Origin: Neisseriaceae bacterium
GTDB taxonomy: Bacteria > Pseudomonadota > Gammaproteobacteria > Burkholderiales > Neisseriaceae
Reading direction: 5' to 3'
DNA length: 64,000 bases
Assembly (NCBI GenBank): GCA_017458185.1
Contig: JAFTFY010000025.1
Span: 1 to 64,000 of the forward strand
The notes below the pieces were generated by a model. It was not told the DNA's origin and ran no database searches. It saw only the letters and a program-made list of their open reading frames with translations. Below, piece by piece: positions 27,042-34,879 of the stretch; positions within the stretch are counted from its first letter, which is position 1; every line of letters starts with the position of its first letter. The translations under genes and the position numbers were made by a program.

Positions 27042-27440
27042 TTATCCCCACTGTCGTTTAAACTCGTCCATTAGTCTGCGATTGCGTTTTGTGGGTCTGC
27101 CGCGTTCGGTAAATTCGCCTACCATTTGAGCGGCTTTATTCAGTTGCACAATTTCTTCACGCCGTTTTATTGTGGCTTCGTCTTCGGCATACAACAGCCG
27201 TGCTTCCACCGCAGGGCGGCGTTGCATATTTAAGCCTTTTACGGTTAGGCGATAGGGCAGGCTATTCAGTTGCAAATCAACCACATCGCCCACAACAATC
27301 ACTTTGCTATTTTTAACCTTGTCGCCATTGACTTTAACGCGTCCTAACTCAATGTGCTTTTGTGCTAACGCACGCGTTTTAAAAAACCGTGCCGCCCACA
27401 GCCATTTGTCTAAACGCATTTCACTTGGGGGAGTTGCCAT
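27042..27440 (-). CDS. hslR: Heat shock protein 15 (S4 RNA-binding domain)
   Basis: Hsp15 binds stalled 50S subunits that still carry nascent chains. The 132-aa protein opens with the S4 domain (MRLDKWLWAARFFKTRALAQ, then GRVKVNGDKVKNSKVIVVGD) and ends with a basic tail (RGRPTKRNRRLMDEFKRQW) usual for the family. It stands alone on the minus strand, convergent with tctA, with a DUS between them. Confidence 0.9.
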   Translation of the reverse strand: MATPPSEMRLDKWLWAARFFKTRALAQKHIELGRVKVNGDKVKNSKVIVVGDVVDLQLNSLPYRLTVKGLNMQRRPAVEARLLYAEDEATIKRREEIVQLNKAAQMVGEFTERGRPTKRNRRLMDEFKRQWG

Positions 27441-27574
27441 TTTTATCTATTCATTGTGGGGTTTGTTGAATGTTGTTTCAGGCAGCCTGAAAACATACAT
27501 AGCCGAATTATTTTATTCTACGGCATTTTTGTATTTTTTCAGGCTGCCTGAAATATATTGAAATGCGATAAATA

Positions 27575-28423
27575 TTACCAGTAACGAATTTGTCCGTCAA
27601 AAGTGTCGCACGCTCTGGGGTCGCCTGATTGTAAGCCGCGTTTGAACCACGCCAAGCGTTGCGCCGATGAGCCGTGTGTAAATGCGTCTGGTATCACTCT
27701 ACCTTGCGATTGTTGTTGCAAGCGGTCATCGCCTACGGCTTGGGCGGCGTTAAAGGCTTTTTCCACATCGCCTGCTTCTAACAAGCCTTGACCTTGCACA
27801 TCATGTGCCCACACGCCTGCAAAACAGTCGGCTTGCAATTCAACCAAAACCGAAATTTTATTTGCCGAAACTTGGTCGGTTTGCCGTTGTGCGGCTTGGG
27901 TTTTGCTACTAATGCCCAGCAAATTCTGCACATGGTGTCCGACTTCGTGGGCAATCACATACGCCCAAGCAAATTCGCCGTCTGCTTTCAGTTGCGTTTT
28001 CATATCGTTATAAAACGAGAAGTCTAAATAAACGCGTTGGTCGGCAGGGCAGTAGAATGGTCCCATTGCCGCTTGCCCCAAGCCGCAACCTGTATTATCA
28101 CGGTCGCGATAGGCAACCATAATCGGCTGAATATAATTTTTGCCAGACTGGGCAAACAATCTGCCCCAAGTGTTTTCGGTTTCTGCCAACACGGTTTGCG
28201 AAAACTCACGCAAGCGTTCTTCTTGGGCGGATTCTTGCACTGGCTGATTGCTCACCACAGTATTGCCGCCTTCTAACAAGGGGGCAACGCCCGATAAATC
28301 CACGCCAAAATACGCACCCACTAACAGCAAAATAATGCCGATAATGCCGCCGCCCATTTTCTTGGACATACCGCCACGATGATCTTCAAAATTCGTGCTT
28401 TTTCTGCGACCTTCCCATTTCAT
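27575..28423 (-). CDS. ypfJ: YpfJ-type neutral zinc metallopeptidase
   Basis: A 282-aa protein of the putative neutral zinc metallopeptidase family. Order of features: cytoplasmic basic start (MKWEGRRKSTNFEDHRGG), a Gly/Ile-rich membrane anchor (GGGIIGIILLLVGAYFGV), the zinc motif HEVGHH near residue 160 and the distal ELQADCFAGVWAH glutamate segment. The catalytic part should be periplasmic. Family substrates are not known to me. ATG 28421-28423 follows AAGGAAAAACC. Confidence 0.88.
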   Translation of the reverse strand: MKWEGRRKSTNFEDHRGGMSKKMGGGIIGIILLLVGAYFGVDLSGVAPLLEGGNTVVSNQPVQESAQEERLREFSQTVLAETENTWGRLFAQSGKNYIQPIMVAYRDRDNTGCGLGQAAMGPFYCPADQRVYLDFSFYNDMKTQLKADGEFAWAYVIAHEVGHHVQNLLGISSKTQAAQRQTDQVSANKISVLVELQADCFAGVWAHDVQGQGLLEAGDVEKAFNAAQAVGDDRLQQQSQGRVIPDAFTHGSSAQRLAWFKRGLQSGDPRACDTFDGQIRYW

Positions 28424-28470
28424 AATGGTTTTTCCTTATACAATGATAATAAGTTTGTGTTTATACACTA

Positions 28471-28700
28471 TTTTCAGGCTGCCTGAAAGGGTTTAAATTA
28501 GGAGATTGCCACGATTTACCTATCGGCAAATCTCGCAATGACATATCCGTAAATGGCATAGCCATTAACGGCTATGGTCATTTTCAGGCTGGCTGAAGGG
28601 GTTTAAATTAGGAGATTGCCACGATTTGCCTATCAGCAAATCTCGCAATGACATATCCGTAAATGGCATAGCCATTAACGGCTATGGTCATTTTTAGGCT
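28471..28700. repeat. Two 110-bp tandem repeats
   Basis: Units begin at 28471 and 28581 and a truncated third start stands at 28691. Each has a DUS or DUS-like TTCAGGCTGGCTGAA, GGAGATTGCCACGATTT with its partner AAATCTCGCAATGACA, and AATGGCATAGCCATT. The units differ at few positions. Confidence 0.88.
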
Positions 28701-28739
28701 GGCTGAAAAGACTATATTATCACTTTATGATTGAAAAAT

Positions 28740-29291
28740 TTATTCATTTTCAAATGTAATACAACCATTTCTATCATAACGAAAAACCCAGCCAGTTTCT
28801 GTATGAATGGCTCGTTGTAATTCTTTTCGCATTTGGGCATAAGTGCCGTCTGTATCGTTTTCAGGCAGCCTGAAAGCAGGGAATGCAAATGGTCGTCCAT
28901 ATTTTTCTGATGACCGAGAACGCCCTGTATAAAAATAAACTTTGTGTTTTTTACGATTGATGATAAAAGGCATTGTCTCATATCTCAAAAATTTCCGAAG
29001 AAACAATACAATGAACATAAGTAATATCCAAACAATCAATATTGACGGTTCAATAAATCCTTTTTCGCAATATCCATACCAAAGAGATAAACTGCCTATC
29101 ACGCCAAATGTTAATCCTAATATCCAACTGGTTGCATGTACATAGAATTTTGTATTAGGTTCAATCACTTTCCATTTAATCACTTCTTGACCAGAAAACC
29201 ATTCTCTCGAAACTTTTTCTAATGTTTCAATGGCTTCTTTATTTTTTTCTGGAAATTTTTCGGGTAAATATTGTGAATATTGATTATTCAT
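28740..29291 (-). CDS. Hypothetical membrane protein, INRKKHKVY family A
   Basis: A 183-aa protein with two predicted membrane helices (about residues 50-72 and 80-100) between an N-terminal cytoplasmic part and a C-terminal part with FIINRKKHKVYFYTGR and MRKELQRAIHTETGWVF. The gene at 31075-31725 encodes a relative with the same order of features. A DUS encodes FRLPEND. The gene is AT-rich. Function unknown; secretion-system accessory or immunity roles would be guesses. Confidence 0.7.
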   Translation of the reverse strand: MNNQYSQYLPEKFPEKNKEAIETLEKVSREWFSGQEVIKWKVIEPNTKFYVHATSWILGLTFGVIGSLSLWYGYCEKGFIEPSILIVWILLMFIVLFLRKFLRYETMPFIINRKKHKVYFYTGRSRSSEKYGRPFAFPAFRLPENDTDGTYAQMRKELQRAIHTETGWVFRYDRNGCITFENE

Positions 29292-29460
29292 TTTCTATTC
29301 CTACACACATTTCAGGCTGCCTGAATGGCTTTTCAAACGGTTACATAATGTAACCGTTTCATTTTTTCAGATGACTACAAATTGTAGCCAACTGACGATT
29401 TTTTTAATAAAATCAACAAATTACCTGCACAAAAAGTGTTTTCAGGCTGCCTGAAAACTT

Positions 29461-29733
29461 TTATGCCGTTTGAATTTTAATATTCATTGCCAAAATCAAT
29501 TTATGTATGGTTGCCCAAGTGGGACGGGTTTTACCTGATACAAATTTATACAAACTTTCACGATTTAAGTGGGCTTTTTCTGCCACAGCCGCCACGCCGT
29601 GAGCCTTAATCACATCGGCTAATGCTGCCGAAAAAACATCAGGATTTTCATCTTGAAAACATTCGGACAAAAATAAATCAATTTCTTCTTGTGTTTGCAA
29701 GTGTTCCGCTGGATTAAAGGTGCTAAATGCCAT
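29461..29733 (-). CDS. Addiction-module antidote-type HTH protein, no toxin partner
   Basis: A 90-aa protein resembling the HigA-like probable addiction module antidote family: an N-terminal part around EEIDLFLSECFQDENPDVFS and an XRE-type helix-turn-helix (VAAVAEKAHLNRESLYKFVSGKTRPTWATIHKLI). Such genes normally sit with a RelE/HigB-like toxin gene. No toxin frame lies on either side: upstream is murA, downstream a membrane-protein gene. It may be an orphan regulator or remnant. DUS flank it on both sides. Confidence 0.75.
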   Translation of the reverse strand: MAFSTFNPAEHLQTQEEIDLFLSECFQDENPDVFSAALADVIKAHGVAAVAEKAHLNRESLYKFVSGKTRPTWATIHKLILAMNIKIQTA

Positions 29734-29805
29734 TTGCGTTCTCTCAAATTTGTTTTTCAGGCAGCCTGAAAATTTGTAACGGTGGGTTGAAAACCCACCC
29801 TACAA

Positions 29806-31068
29806 TCAACCGCCTTTTACCCGTTTAATTTCCGCCCCCACATTGCCTAATTTAGTTTCAATGTGTTCGTAGCCCCTGTCCAAGTGGTAGATTCTATCGA
29901 CTATGGTTGTGCCGTCTGCAACCAAGCCTGCAATTACCAAACTGGCGGACGCACGCAAGTCGGTTGCCATGACTTTTGCCCCTGATAATTTGCTCACCCC
30001 TTTGACTGTGGCGGTTTTGCCGTTAAACATAATGTCCGCACCCATGCGGTTGAGTTCGGGAATGTGCATAAAACGGTTTTCAAAAATATTTTCGGTAATG
30101 GTTGAAGCCCCGTTGGCAATGCAGTTCATTGCCATAAACTGGGCTTGCATATCGGTTGGAAATGCAGGGTAGGGGGCGGTGTGAATATTCACCGCGTTGG
30201 GGCGGTGCTGCATATCGGCGGCAATCCAGTCTTTGCCACATTCAATGACCATACCTGCTTCGGTAAGTTTGTCTAACACCGCGTCCATAGTGTGCGGTGC
30301 GGCGTTTTTCAGCAATAATTGCCCGCGTGTCATCGCTAATGCACACAAAAAAGTGCCTGCTTCAATGCGGTCGGCAATAATCGCGTGCTGTGTGCCGTGC
30401 AATTTTTCTTTGCCTTTAATGCGTAAAGTGGGCGTGCCTAAACCTGTGATTTCTGCACCCATTTTAATCAAACATTCGCCTAAATCGGTTACTTCGGGTT
30501 CCATAGCGGCGTTTTCTAACACGGTTTCACCGTCTGCCAAAGCCGCCGCCATCATCAAGTTTTCCGTGCCAGTAACGGTTACCGCGTCCATCACAAAACG
30601 GCAACCTTTTAAGCGGCTGGCTTTGGCTTTAATATAGCCGTGTTCAATCGTAATTTCCGCCCCCATAGCCTGCAAGCCTTTAATATGCAAATCCACAGGG
30701 CGAGAGCCGATGGCACAGCCGCCTGGTAGGCTGACTTGTGCCTGCCCAAAGCGTGCCAACATCGGACCCAACACCAAAATAGACGCACGCATGGTTTTGA
30801 CTAAATCGTATTTAGCACGGAAGTCGTTGATTTCTTTACAACAAATATCTATTTGCGACACGCCGTCCTGCTCAATTTTTGCCCCCATATCGGCAAGCAG
30901 GCGGCAAGTGGTTGCCACATCACGCAACATCGGCACATTCGATAAATGCAGGGTTTCATCGCTTAAAAGGGCGGCACACATAATCGGCAAAGCCGCATTC
31001 TTCGCCCCAGAAATCACCATTTCGCCTTTCAAAGGACGGTCGCTACCGATAATATGAAGTTGTTCCAT
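29806..31068 (-). CDS. murA: UDP-N-acetylglucosamine 1-carboxyvinyltransferase
   Basis: MurA performs the first committed step of peptidoglycan synthesis, moving enolpyruvate from PEP to UDP-GlcNAc. The 420-aa protein has [20 protein letters not shown] at the start, the active-site Cys in [16 protein letters not shown] (the fosfomycin target), and the C-terminal [16 protein letters not shown]. It lies just downstream of the hypothetical gene at 31075 with six bases between them. Confidence 0.97.
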   Translation of the reverse strand: MEQLHIIGSDRPLKGEMVISGAKNAALPIMCAALLSDETLHLSNVPMLRDVATTCRLLADMGAKIEQDGVSQIDICCKEINDFRAKYDLVKTMRASILVLGPMLARFGQAQVSLPGGCAIGSRPVDLHIKGLQAMGAEITIEHGYIKAKASRLKGCRFVMDAVTVTGTENLMMAAALADGETVLENAAMEPEVTDLGECLIKMGAEITGLGTPTLRIKGKEKLHGTQHAIIADRIEAGTFLCALAMTRGQLLLKNAAPHTMDAVLDKLTEAGMVIECGKDWIAADMQHRPNAVNIHTAPYPAFPTDMQAQFMAMNCIANGASTITENIFENRFMHIPELNRMGADIMFNGKTATVKGVSKLSGAKVMATDLRASASLVIAGLVADGTTIVDRIYHLDRGYEHIETKLGNVGAEIKRVKGG

Positions 31069-31074
31069 AGTGGT

Positions 31075-31725
31075 TTATCTCCTTAAAAATATTTTCAGGC
31101 TGCCTGAAAATAGGCGTTCTTTATTATGCAATAAAAACTTTTCTGTATCAAACAAAATTCCAGTTTCTTGTTTTATGGCATTTTGCACATTTTCACGAAT
31201 AATGTAATATTGCTCGTATTCTTTTTTAGGTAATCTAAATTCAGGCAAATAATTTTCACTGTGATAATCAAAAGATATTTTGGGTATAAATTCCGATAAT
31301 GGTGATTTACCTAAATGAATTTTATGTTTTTTTCTATTGATATGTATCCATATAACACGGTATCGCATATCTAATAAAGCAGCAGGAAACATCCCTAAAC
31401 AGCCAATGATTATCGGCATAAAAATATTTTGATTAGTATAAAAATTTTTGAAAAAAACGAATATTTCTAAAATGGGCATTTTTACAATGATACATTCAAT
31501 AAATACAAAAAAAGTCATCAAACAGAATAATGATAAAAATACCAAACAATATTTAATTCCAGTTTTCATAATATTTTGAAAAGTATATTCACTTTTAAGG
31601 GCAGGTAAATCTATTCTATATGTTATTCTTTTTTGACCTTTTTGCCATTCTTTTTGCACTTGATTTAATATTGCCTTTGCCACTGTGGAGCGTTCGGCAA
31701 CATATTGATTGTGTTGTGTTTGCAT
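31075..31725 (-). CDS. Hypothetical membrane protein, INRKKHKVY family B
   Basis: A 216-aa paralogue of the product of 28740-29291: N-terminal cytoplasmic part, two membrane stretches (about 60-90 and 105-125), HINRKKHKIHLGKS, then FRLPKKEYEQYYIIRENVQN and AIKQETGILFD. The last residues, RLFSGSLKIFLRR, read through a DUS, which suggests that the 3' end was extended into the intergenic DUS after loss of an earlier stop. AT-rich. Function unknown. Confidence 0.68.
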   Translation of the reverse strand: MQTQHNQYVAERSTVAKAILNQVQKEWQKGQKRITYRIDLPALKSEYTFQNIMKTGIKYCLVFLSLFCLMTFFVFIECIIVKMPILEIFVFFKNFYTNQNIFMPIIIGCLGMFPAALLDMRYRVIWIHINRKKHKIHLGKSPLSEFIPKISFDYHSENYLPEFRLPKKEYEQYYIIRENVQNAIKQETGILFDTEKFLLHNKERLFSGSLKIFLRR

Positions 31726-31739
31726 TTTTCTTGTTTAAT

Positions 31740-31990
31740 AAAAAAGTTAATTAACTATTTCAGGTAGCCTATCTTTAAAAACGAACGCAATACAAAATGA
31801 TTTCAGGTTGCCTGAAAGTATTTTGCGATATGCCGTTGCATTGACTTACGCTACCCTGAAAGCATTTTTAACTTCGCCTTATGGCTTATTTAAAAATGCT
31901 TTCAGGAGATTGCCACGCCGTGCGTTCGGCACGGCTCGCAATGACGAATTCCCCACACGGGAAGTGTTTTCAGGCAGCCTGAAAATTAAA
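31740..31990. repeat. Composite two-hairpin mosaic element with DUS
   Basis: Order: degenerate DUS, TATGCCGTTGCATTGACTTACGC-like head, ACCC, stem TGAAAGCATTTTTAA with TTAAAAATGCTTTCA, GGAGATTGCCACGCC, GTGC/GCAC core, GGCTCGCAATGAC, then a CACTTCCCG relative and a DUS. It lies between the 31725 gene and the pgk stop. Confidence 0.75.
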
Positions 31991-33169
31991 TTATCCCCTA
32001 AACCGTTCTTCCAAAATTGCCACAGCGGGTAAGGCTTTGCCTTCTAAAAATTCCAAGAACGCACCGCCGCCTGTGCTGACATAATTGATTTTATCGGTTA
32101 CGCCAAATTTAGCAACGGCAGCCAGTGTGTCGCCGCCGCCTGCGATTGAGAATGCGGTTGAGTTGGCAATCGAGTTGGACAAGGCTTTTGTGCCGCTTGC
32201 AAATTGTGCAAATTCAAACACACCCACAGGGCCGTTCCACACGATTGTACCTGCGTTTTGCAAGATTTCATCTAATGCTGCGGCAGATTTCTCACCTATG
32301 TCCAAAATCATATCATCATCAAGCACTTCGCTGATTTTTTTGGCAGTGGCGGTGGCGGTTTCGCTAAATTCGCGTGCCACAATCACATCGACAGGCAAGG
32401 GCACTTTTCCGCCTTTGGCTTCGATTTTGTCGATAATGCGGCGAGCGTCTGCCACTAAATCGTGTTCTGCCAACGATTTGCCCACATTAAACCCTTTGGC
32501 TGCCAAGAATGTGTTGGCAATGCCACCGCCGACAATCAAGCCATCAACTTTATCCGCCAAAGTTTCCAAAACGGTGAGTTTGGTGGAAACTTTGCTACCG
32601 CCGACAATCGCAATCATTGGGCGTTTGGGGTTTTCCAAAGCCTGTGCTAATGCGTCCAATTCTTCTGCCAACAATAAACCTGCACACGCCACAGGTGCAA
32701 ACTTCGCCACAGCGTGGGTTGATGCTTGGGCTCGGTGAGCCGTGCCAAACGCATCGCACACAAAAATATCGCCCAAAGCGGCGTATTGTTTGCCTAATTC
32801 ATCAACATTTTTCTTTTCGCCTTTGTTAATACGAACATTTTGCAACATCGCCAACTCGCCAGCGGCAAGGGTAGGGCGTTGCGAAATATCGTTAATCACA
32901 GTCACGGTTTTGCCCAATAACTGACCCACATATTCGGCAATCGGCGTAATATCATCTTCGGGGTGAAATTCGCCTTCGGTAGGACGCCCCAAGTGCGTCA
33001 TCGCAATCACCGCCGCACCGTTATTCAAACAATATTCAATCGAAGGCAAAGAAGCCCGAATACGCGTATCGTCCGCAACCTTACCGTCTTTCATCGGCAC
33101 ATTCATATCCACACGGATTAACACCGTTTTGCCTGCGACATTTAAGTCAGTCAGTTTTTTGAAGTCCAT
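31991..33169 (-). CDS. pgk: Phosphoglycerate kinase
   Basis: Glycolytic enzyme transferring phosphate between 1,3-bisphosphoglycerate and ADP. The 392-aa protein shows the N-terminal substrate site ([30 protein letters not shown]), the hinge GGSKVSTKL, and the C-terminal nucleotide site NGPVGVFE and [12 protein letters not shown]. Length and start are standard. Confidence 0.97.
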   Translation of the reverse strand: MDFKKLTDLNVAGKTVLIRVDMNVPMKDGKVADDTRIRASLPSIEYCLNNGAAVIAMTHLGRPTEGEFHPEDDITPIAEYVGQLLGKTVTVINDISQRPTLAAGELAMLQNVRINKGEKKNVDELGKQYAALGDIFVCDAFGTAHRAQASTHAVAKFAPVACAGLLLAEELDALAQALENPKRPMIAIVGGSKVSTKLTVLETLADKVDGLIVGGGIANTFLAAKGFNVGKSLAEHDLVADARRIIDKIEAKGGKVPLPVDVIVAREFSETATATAKKISEVLDDDMILDIGEKSAAALDEILQNAGTIVWNGPVGVFEFAQFASGTKALSNSIANSTAFSIAGGGDTLAAVAKFGVTDKINYVSTGGGAFLEFLEGKALPAVAILEERFRG

Positions 33170-33220
33170 TTTGCATCTTTCAAGATAAGTTAATCAAATT
33201 TCAGGCAGCCTGAAAAGTTT

Positions 33221-33794
33221 CAGGCAGCCTAAACGGTTGTTTTTTATTAACAAACAAATTTACTCACACCTAACGGTGTTTGCTTTTAATTATTTGATAT
33301 TTATAAATAAATATCGTGAGTGTCGTTAAATACGAACAAATCCGTTTGTTATTAAATAAGTTTTCAGGCAGCCTAAACGGTTGTTTTTTATTAACAAACG
33401 GATTTGCTCACACCTAACGGTGTTCGCTTTTAATTATTTGATATTTATAAATAAATATCGTGAGTGTCGTTAGACACGAACAAATCCGTTTGTTATTAAA
33501 TAAGTTTTCAGGCAGCCTGAACGGTTGTTTTTTATTAACAAACGGATTTGCTCACACCTAACTGTGTTCGCTTTTAATTATTTGATATTTATAAATAAAT
33601 ATCGTAAGTGTCGTTAGACACGAACAAATCCGTTTGTTATTAAATAAGTTTCAGGTAGCCTGAACAGTTGTTTTTTATTAACAAACGGATTTACTCACAC
33701 CTAACGGTGTTCGCTTTTAATTATTTGATATTTATAAATAAATATCGTGAGTGTCGTTAGACACGAACAAATCCGTTTGTTATCAAATAAGTTT
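33221..33794. repeat. Four tandem 143/144-bp repeats with cloverleaf-like symmetry
   Basis: Units start at 33221, 33365, 33509 and 33652, each with a DUS-type CAGG(C/T)AGCCT; a final full DUS closes the array at 33795. In unit 2 an outer stem AACAAACGGATTTG (33393-33406) pairs with CAAATCCGTTTGTT (33481-33494) and encloses three hairpins: ACACC-TAAC-GGTGT (33410), ATATTTAT-AA-ATAAATAT (33441) and GTGTC-GTTA-GACAC (33464). The first and third loops are complementary. Unit 1 is the most diverged; unit 3 has one mismatch in the first hairpin. No open frame fits. Lies between glyQ and pgk. Confidence 0.9.
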
Positions 33795-33837
33795 CAGGCA
33801 GCCTGAAACGAAGTTTAACGAGTCGTAGGGCGAAGTT

Positions 33838-33877
33838 AAAAAAACAATTCGTCATTCTGAAATAACAGAATGACGAA
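33838..33877 (-). terminator. Rho-independent terminator of glyQ
   Basis: TTCGTCATTCTG pairs perfectly with CAGAATGACGAA around AAATAA; on the minus strand it is followed by TTGTTTTTTTAAC. It starts eight bases after the glyQ stop. Confidence 0.88.
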
Positions 33878-33884
33878 ACATTAT

Positions 33885-34793
33885 TCAGGCAGCCTTTTTC
33901 AACAACGGATACCCCAATTTTTCACGGCTTTCGACAAATTTTTGAGCCGCTTGCCGACTTAACGCACGAATGCGACCAATGTAAGTGGCGCGTTCGGTAA
34001 CCGAAATCGCCCCCCTTGCGTCCAATAAATTGAATGTATGACCTGCTTTTAACACCAATTCATACGCAGGTAAAGCCAGCGTTGCGTCTTCCAAAGCCAA
34101 TAATCTTTGAGCCTGTGCTTCAAAATGATTGAATTGTTCCAACAACCAATCTGCGTCTGAATATTCAAAATTGTAAGTCGATTGCTCCACTTCGTTTTGA
34201 TGATACACATCGCCATAAGTCAAAGCCGTGCCGTTAGGCAGACGCGTCCAGATTAAATCATAAACATTTTCAACGCCTTGCAGATACATCGCCAAGCGTT
34301 CTACACCGTAAGTGATTTCACCCAATACAGGTGAACAATCAATACCGCCGACTTGTTGGAAGTAAGTAAATTGCGTCACTTCCATACCGTCCAACCACAC
34401 TTCCCAGCCCAAGCCCCACGCACCGAGTGTGGGATTTTCCCAATCGTCTTCCACAAAACGCACATCGTGAAGCGATAAATCAATGCTCAACTCTTTCAGG
34501 CTGCCTAAATACAAGTCCTGAATATCGTCAGGAGCAGGTTTTAAGGCAACCTGAAACTGATAATAATGCTGCAAACGGTTGGGATTATCGCCATAGCGAC
34601 CGTCTTTCGGACGGCGAGACGGCTGCACATAAGCCGCAAACCAAGGTTCAGGACCCAAAGCCCGCAAACAAGTGGCAGGGTGCGAAGTGCCTGCACCTAC
34701 TTCAATATCAAACGGTTGCAAAACCGCACAACCTAATTTTGCCCAATAATTTTGCAAAGCAAAGATAATTTCTTGAAAAGTCGGAGTCGCCAT
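33885..34793 (-). CDS. glyQ: Glycyl-tRNA synthetase alpha subunit
   Basis: The alpha subunit of the alpha2-beta2 glycyl-tRNA synthetase charges tRNA-Gly. The 302-aa protein shows [40 protein letters not shown] and [20 protein letters not shown], all class II hallmarks of GlyQ. glyS is not adjacent in the window; the gene downstream is the repeat array. The last codons GCT GCC TGA are the start of a DUS, which provides the stop. Confidence 0.95.
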   Translation of the reverse strand: MATPTFQEIIFALQNYWAKLGCAVLQPFDIEVGAGTSHPATCLRALGPEPWFAAYVQPSRRPKDGRYGDNPNRLQHYYQFQVALKPAPDDIQDLYLGSLKELSIDLSLHDVRFVEDDWENPTLGAWGLGWEVWLDGMEVTQFTYFQQVGGIDCSPVLGEITYGVERLAMYLQGVENVYDLIWTRLPNGTALTYGDVYHQNEVEQSTYNFEYSDADWLLEQFNHFEAQAQRLLALEDATLALPAYELVLKAGHTFNLLDARGAISVTERATYIGRIRALSRQAAQKFVESREKLGYPLLKKAA

Positions 34794-34879
34794 TTTCGAT
34801 ACGAATGGTAAAAAATAAAACTGCTATTTTACAATGAATAAAAGGGGTTGTTCAAATGGTTTAGGCAGCCTGAAACTTT

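Noticed and set aside
33393..33494. A tRNA gene in the cloverleaf-like repeat
   Set aside because: No T-arm GGTTCGA, no anticodon-arm geometry, no CCA; stems are too long and AT-rich.
33221..33794. CRISPR array
   Set aside because: Units are 143/144 bp and nearly identical throughout, with no unique spacers and no cas genes.
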